A stretch of 9,534 nt of DNA from Lentisphaeria bacterium (lineage in GTDB: Bacteria; Verrucomicrobiota; Lentisphaeria; Oligosphaerales; Oligosphaeraceae), in NCBI GenBank assembly GCA_028699735.1, contig JAQVUB010000067.1:1-9534 (forward strand), given 5' to 3'. The position numbers and the translations under genes are program-made. The notes beneath the pieces were generated by a model. It was not told where the DNA came from and ran no database searches. It worked only from the letters and a program-made list of their open reading frames with translations. This document shows positions 6,792 to 9,534 of this stretch, piece after piece. Each line of letters starts with the position of its first letter. The stretch's first letter is position 1.

Positions 6792-7625
6792 ATGTCCTGC
6801 AAGATTGATTCCAGAGCGGCGGTAGCGGAGGGTGTGAAAATTGGTCAGGATGTTGAAATCGGGCCCTTTGCGGTCATTGATTCCAACGTTGAAATTGGCG
6901 ACGGCTGCAAAATCGGCCCGCATGTTTTTCTGACCGGAAATACCCGTATTGGCAAGGGGACGGTGATTCACACTGGAGCTATTATCGGCGACGAGCCACA
7001 GGATATTCATTACAACGGCGAAAAAAGCTTTACGGTTATTGGGGAGGGGTGTACGATCCGGGAGTATGTGACGATCCACCGCGGCACAGAAGAGGACAGT
7101 TATACCCGGGTAGGGGATCATGTGATGCTGATGGCCTTTTCTCATCTCGGCCACAACTGCCAGATCGGGGATCAGGTTATTGTGGCTAATGCGACGCTGC
7201 TGGCAGGGCGGGTCGAGGTCGAACGCAACGCTTTTATCAGTGCCGGTTGCATGGTGCATCAGTTTGCCCGGGTTGGACGTCTGGCGATGATCGGCGGTGG
7301 TAACACCATCACCCAGGATGTCCCGCCGTTCTGTATGCTGCAGGATAAAGGCATCCAGGGCGTCAATGCGATTGGACTGCGCCGGGCTGATTGGAGCGCA
7401 GAGGCTCGCGATGCCATTCGCGATGCGGTCAAAATCTATTTTTTCGAGGGGCTGAACCGGATCAATGCGCTGGAAAAAATCCGTGCAGAAGTCAAACTCC
7501 TGCCGGAAATTCAGGAATTTATTACTTTTATTGAAAACACGAAGCGTGGCATTGAGCAGGGACGTCCTCTGAAAAACAATCATTCTGCGGGGAGTCCGGC
7601 AGAAGGGGAAAAACCTCAAGCCTGA
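6792..7625 (+). CDS. lpxA: Acyl-ACP--UDP-N-acetylglucosamine O-acyltransferase
   Basis: The 277-residue protein catalyses the first step of lipid A synthesis, moving a 3-hydroxyacyl chain from acyl carrier protein to the 3-OH of UDP-GlcNAc in the cytoplasm. The N-terminal two-thirds is a left-handed beta-helix of hexapeptide repeats (for example VKIGQD, VEIGPF, VEIGDG), followed by the helical C-terminal domain (from about 197). The catalytic histidine is His-121 in SHLGHNCQIGD (E. coli His-125), with His-118 and His-156 (VHQF) also conserved, and DVPPF near 176-180. Gly-169 aligns with the E. coli ruler residue Gly-173, suggesting a long (about C14) chain. It is slightly longer than the E. 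coli protein (262), with an extra polar tail. The start is ATG 6792, preceded by AAGGGTGG; GTG 6786 lies within that site. The usual neighbours lpxD, fabZ and lpxB are absent. Its end overlaps comM by 10 bases. Confidence 0.95.
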   Translation: MSCKIDSRAAVAEGVKIGQDVEIGPFAVIDSNVEIGDGCKIGPHVFLTGNTRIGKGTVIHTGAIIGDEPQDIHYNGEKSFTVIGEGCTIREYVTIHRGTEEDSYTRVGDHVMLMAFSHLGHNCQIGDQVIVANATLLAGRVEVERNAFISAGCMVHQFARVGRLAMIGGGNTITQDVPPFCMLQDKGIQGVNAIGLRRADWSAEARDAIRDAVKIYFFEGLNRINALEKIRAEVKLLPEIQEFITFIENTKRGIEQGRPLKNNHSAGSPAEGEKPQA

Positions 7626-9181
7626 TAAGGCAGTTCCTGCAGATTGCGGTCCATCGTGCGGTAATTGATGGCTTCAGAGAGGAAGTCCGGTGTGAGTTCA
7701 TCGGCTTCTTCGAGATCGGCAATGGTTCGTGCGATGCGCAGTATTCGGTCATATGAGCGTGCATTGAGGCGGAGCTGGGCGATGGAATTCTGCAGGAAGC
7801 ACAGGCATTGCTGGTTCAGCGGGCAGAAGTAGTCAAGATATTTGCCGTACATGCTCGAATTGTCGAGAATTCCGGTATTCGCGAAGCGTTTCAGCTGCCT
7901 GTCGCGGGCTCTTCCGACTTTATTGCGCAGGCTTTCCGAACTTTCCCCATTGCGTTTTCCGGTCAGCACAGCATGGCTGACCGGTGGCACGTCGATGTGC
8001 AGGTCGATGCGATCCAGCAAAGGACCTGAGATGCGGTTCCGGTAGTTCTGGATTTGCATGGTTGTGCAGCTGCAGCGTCGGGTATGAGAGCCGTAGAATC
8101 CGCAGGGGCACGGATTCATTGCCGCCACCAGCATGATTCTGGCCGGGAAGGTAAAACTGCCGGCTGCTCTTGCCAGGGTGACTTCTCCGCTCTCGAGCGG
8201 TTGTCTCAGCACTTCCAGGACATTTCGGCGGTATTCGGGCAGTTCGTCGAGGAAGAGGACTCCGCGGTGTGCCAAGCTGATTTCCCCGGGACGGGGAATA
8301 TTCTTCCCTCCTCCGAGCAGCCCGGCATCACTGACCGTATGATGCGGTGAGCGGAACGGGCGGTTGACAATCAGGCTTTGGTGCGAATTGAGAATGCCGG
8401 CAATGCTGTAGATTTTGCTGACTTCCAGTGCTTCTTCGAGGGTGAGTTTTGGCAGAATTCCTGGAATGCGGTTGGCGATCAGGGATTTACCGACGCCGGG
8501 TTCTCCGATCATCAGCAGATTATGGTTTCCCGCGGCGGCAATGAGCAGTGCTCGTTTGGCGCTTTCCTGGCCTTTGACATCCATGAAATCCAGGGCAATT
8601 TTCTGGTTTTGCGCGAAGAGTTCATTGAGGTCGATCGTGGTCGGGATAAGTCCGCGGTGTTCTTTGAAGAAAAGAATGGCCTCGAGCAGATGGCGTACGC
8701 CATAGACGGTGATTCCTTCGACGGCGGCGGCTTCGCGGGCATTTTCGTAAGGGAGCAATATACGGGTCATGCCGATTTTGCGGGCATGCATGGCCATTGG
8801 CAGTACGCCTGGGATGGCACGCACTTCACCATTGAGCCCAAGTTCACCAACAATCATCGTTCCGTCCAGTTCCTCGCGTTTATACACGTTGATGGTTGCC
8901 AGCAGGCAAAGGGCGATGGGCAGGTCAAAGGCGGAACCGCTTTTGCGCAGGTCTGCCGGTGCGAGATTGATCGTCGTGCGCCCACGCGGCATGCGGTAAT
9001 CCGAAAGGGTCAGAGCCGACCAGATTCGATCACGGCTTTCCCGGATGGCTGCATCCGGCAGCCCGATGATCGAGACAATATAGTCTTTCTCCTGATTGTC
9101 ACAGGGCGTGTTATTGACTTCGATTTCAACCGTATTGACATCCACTCCCTGGATGGAAGCGCTCAAGGTTTTGCACATCAT
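7616..9181 (-). CDS. comM: ComM/YifB family Mg-chelatase-like AAA+ ATPase
   Basis: The 521-residue protein belongs to the YifB/ComM family of hexameric AAA+ helicases, which in naturally transformable bacteria drive branch migration during integration of imported DNA. The N-terminal Lon-like (ChlI) domain spans about 1-175 (APADLRKSGSAFDLPIALCLL at 74-94). The ATPase core follows with Walker A GEPGVGKS (226-233), Walker B VLFLDE (308-313), Asn-356 in AAMNPCPCG as sensor, four cysteines Cys-358, 360, 370 and 372 in the CPCG...CSC pattern typical of the family, and the arginine of GPLLDRIDLHID (Arg-391). A C-terminal Mg-chelatase helical domain ends in the ARSYDRILRIARTIADLE stretch. Length is normal (about 500-510). 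The ATG at 9181 has GGGAGA eight bases upstream; a second ATG at 9178 is possible. It is transcribed towards lpxA. Many non-competent bacteria keep this gene, so competence is not implied. Confidence 0.95.
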   Translation of the reverse strand: MMCKTLSASIQGVDVNTVEIEVNNTPCDNQEKDYIVSIIGLPDAAIRESRDRIWSALTLSDYRMPRGRTTINLAPADLRKSGSAFDLPIALCLLATINVYKREELDGTMIVGELGLNGEVRAIPGVLPMAMHARKIGMTRILLPYENAREAAAVEGITVYGVRHLLEAILFFKEHRGLIPTTIDLNELFAQNQKIALDFMDVKGQESAKRALLIAAAGNHNLLMIGEPGVGKSLIANRIPGILPKLTLEEALEVSKIYSIAGILNSHQSLIVNRPFRSPHHTVSDAGLLGGGKNIPRPGEISLAHRGVLFLDELPEYRRNVLEVLRQPLESGEVTLARAAGSFTFPARIMLVAAMNPCPCGFYGSHTRRCSCTTMQIQNYRNRISGPLLDRIDLHIDVPPVSHAVLTGKRNGESSESLRNKVGRARDRQLKRFANTGILDNSSMYGKYLDYFCPLNQQCLCFLQNSIAQLRLNARSYDRILRIARTIADLEEADELTPDFLSEAINYRTMDRNLQELPYQA

Positions 9182-9222
9182 GGCACTGGTCTCCCGAATA
9201 GCTGGCTGAAAAAAGATAAACT

Positions 9223-9228
9223 ACTATA
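9223..9228 (-). promoter_or_regulatory. Possible -10 box of comM
   Basis: On the minus strand TATAGT matches the -10 consensus at five of six positions, about 40 bases before the comM start. No good -35 lies 16-18 bases upstream; TTGCAG is 21 bases away. This is a weak candidate. Confidence 0.27.
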
Positions 9229-9253
9229 AACCGGGCAAGCACTTGTGGCCTGC

Positions 9254-9271
9254 AAAGTCATAAAAGTCATA
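9254..9271. repeat. Tandem 9-bp repeat AAAGTCATA
   Basis: Two exact abutting copies, 9254-9262 and 9263-9271, lie 26 bases beyond the candidate -10 box of comM (on its upstream side). The position would suit an activator or repressor site, or it may be chance. Confidence 0.5.
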
Positions 9272-9312
9272 AACATTCCACATCAATCATCCCAAAGCAC
9301 AGAAATTCCCAG

Positions 9313-9345
9313 TTTTTTTTTAACAACGAAAAGACACGAAAAGAC
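9313..9345. repeat. Intergenic hairpin repeat, copy 4 (single arm)
   Basis: A run of nine T followed by AACAACGAAAAGACACGAA and AAGAC matches the left arm of the other three copies. No matching right arm is seen downstream; the sequence passes into unrelated palindromes. It is therefore a truncated or half element. Confidence 0.75.
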
Positions 9346-9420
9346 TTGGGGTGGACTGGCGTCCACAACCAAAGTTTTAGAACAAGGACGGGACACGGAC
9401 GGAACCAGTCCCCGAATTAA

Positions 9421-9534
9421 CCCCGAAGGGGCGTGACATACCAGCCCAGGGCAAGCAAGGCCGTTAGGCCGCAGCGACGCCCTGGGTTAGGATCAGCCAA
9501 AAACCAAAAGCCCTGAAAGGGCGTGACATAACGA
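9421..9534. repeat. REP-like palindromic element with 90-base period
   Basis: CCCCGAAGGGGCGTGACATA (9421-9440) recurs exactly 90 bases later as CCCTGAAAGGGCGTGACATA (9511-9530), running off the window edge. Between them GCCCAGGGC (9444-9452) faces GCCCTGGG (9479-9486), enclosing a smaller GGCC-GTTA-GGCC hairpin (9459-9470). Each unit thus holds a short GAA-loop hairpin and a larger branched palindrome. This resembles REP-type extragenic palindromes; no transposase is present in the window. Confidence 0.75.

Larger units (their letters stand above)
9182..9534. other. Gene-free intergenic region upstream of comM
   Basis: No open frame here has a ribosome site or recognisable protein family. 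The region holds the comM ribosome site (GGGAGA, 9190-9195 on the minus strand), a possible comM promoter, a tandem 9-mer, one arm of the hairpin-repeat family, a small perfect hairpin GTGGAC-TGGC-GTCCAC (9351-9366), and REP-like palindromes running to the window edge. Confidence 0.7.

Noticed and set aside
6744..7619. A 291-codon open frame antisense to lpxA
   Set aside because: The plus strand holds an unmistakable LpxA with catalytic histidines; the antisense product looks random.
8378..9229. A 283-codon open frame antisense to comM
   Set aside because: It mirrors the well-conserved comM frame and has no recognisable domain.
9245..9436. A 63-codon open frame on the plus strand
   Set aside because: It runs across a tandem repeat and a repeat arm, has no ribosome site and no recognisable protein features.

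Overview
The window carries chromosomal genes of a Gram-negative bacterium: lpxA implies lipid A synthesis, and base composition looks close to 50% GC. Together, a cytoplasmic rhamnosidase-like enzyme, a lone lpxA and large hairpin intergenic repeats built from CACGAA units fit the PVC group, perhaps Lentisphaerota (Victivallales-like). That assignment is an inference from general gene and repeat style and is weakly supported.

Layout, left to right. (1) Bases 1-3106, plus strand: the C-terminal end of an HPr-family phosphocarrier, then 34 bases later a 981-residue GH78-type alpha-L-rhamnosidase-like protein, possibly one transcript. (2) Bases 3107-3240: a very large, nearly perfect hairpin repeat between two convergent genes. 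(3) Bases 3229-4437, minus strand: a polysaccharide pyruvyl transferase family protein, flanked by members of one repeat family; its stop codon lies inside the first copy. (4) Bases 4438-4809: intergenic DNA with a 9-bp inverted repeat, a second degraded repeat copy and candidate outward promoters. (5) Bases 4810-6535, plus strand: rplU (bL21), a rho-independent-type terminator, then tyrS. The usual rplU partner rpmA is absent. (6) Bases 6536-6791: a third hairpin repeat and a possible promoter. (7) Bases 6792-7625: lpxA, overlapping tail to tail by 10 bases with comM (yifB), which occupies 7616-9181 on the minus strand. (8) Bases 9182-9534: no gene; a possible comM promoter, a 9-bp tandem repeat, a single arm of the hairpin family and a REP-like palindromic element repeating at exactly 90 bases.

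The genes do not form one pathway. tyrS and rplU are translation housekeeping, lpxA and the pyruvyl transferase act in envelope building, the HPr/GH78 pair points to carbohydrate use, and comM to uptake and recombination of DNA. I see no defence system, CRISPR array, transposase or tRNA/rRNA. The strongest unexplained structure is the intergenic hairpin family: the arms of a copy match each other better than they match other copies, as if pairing or within-copy correction is maintained.
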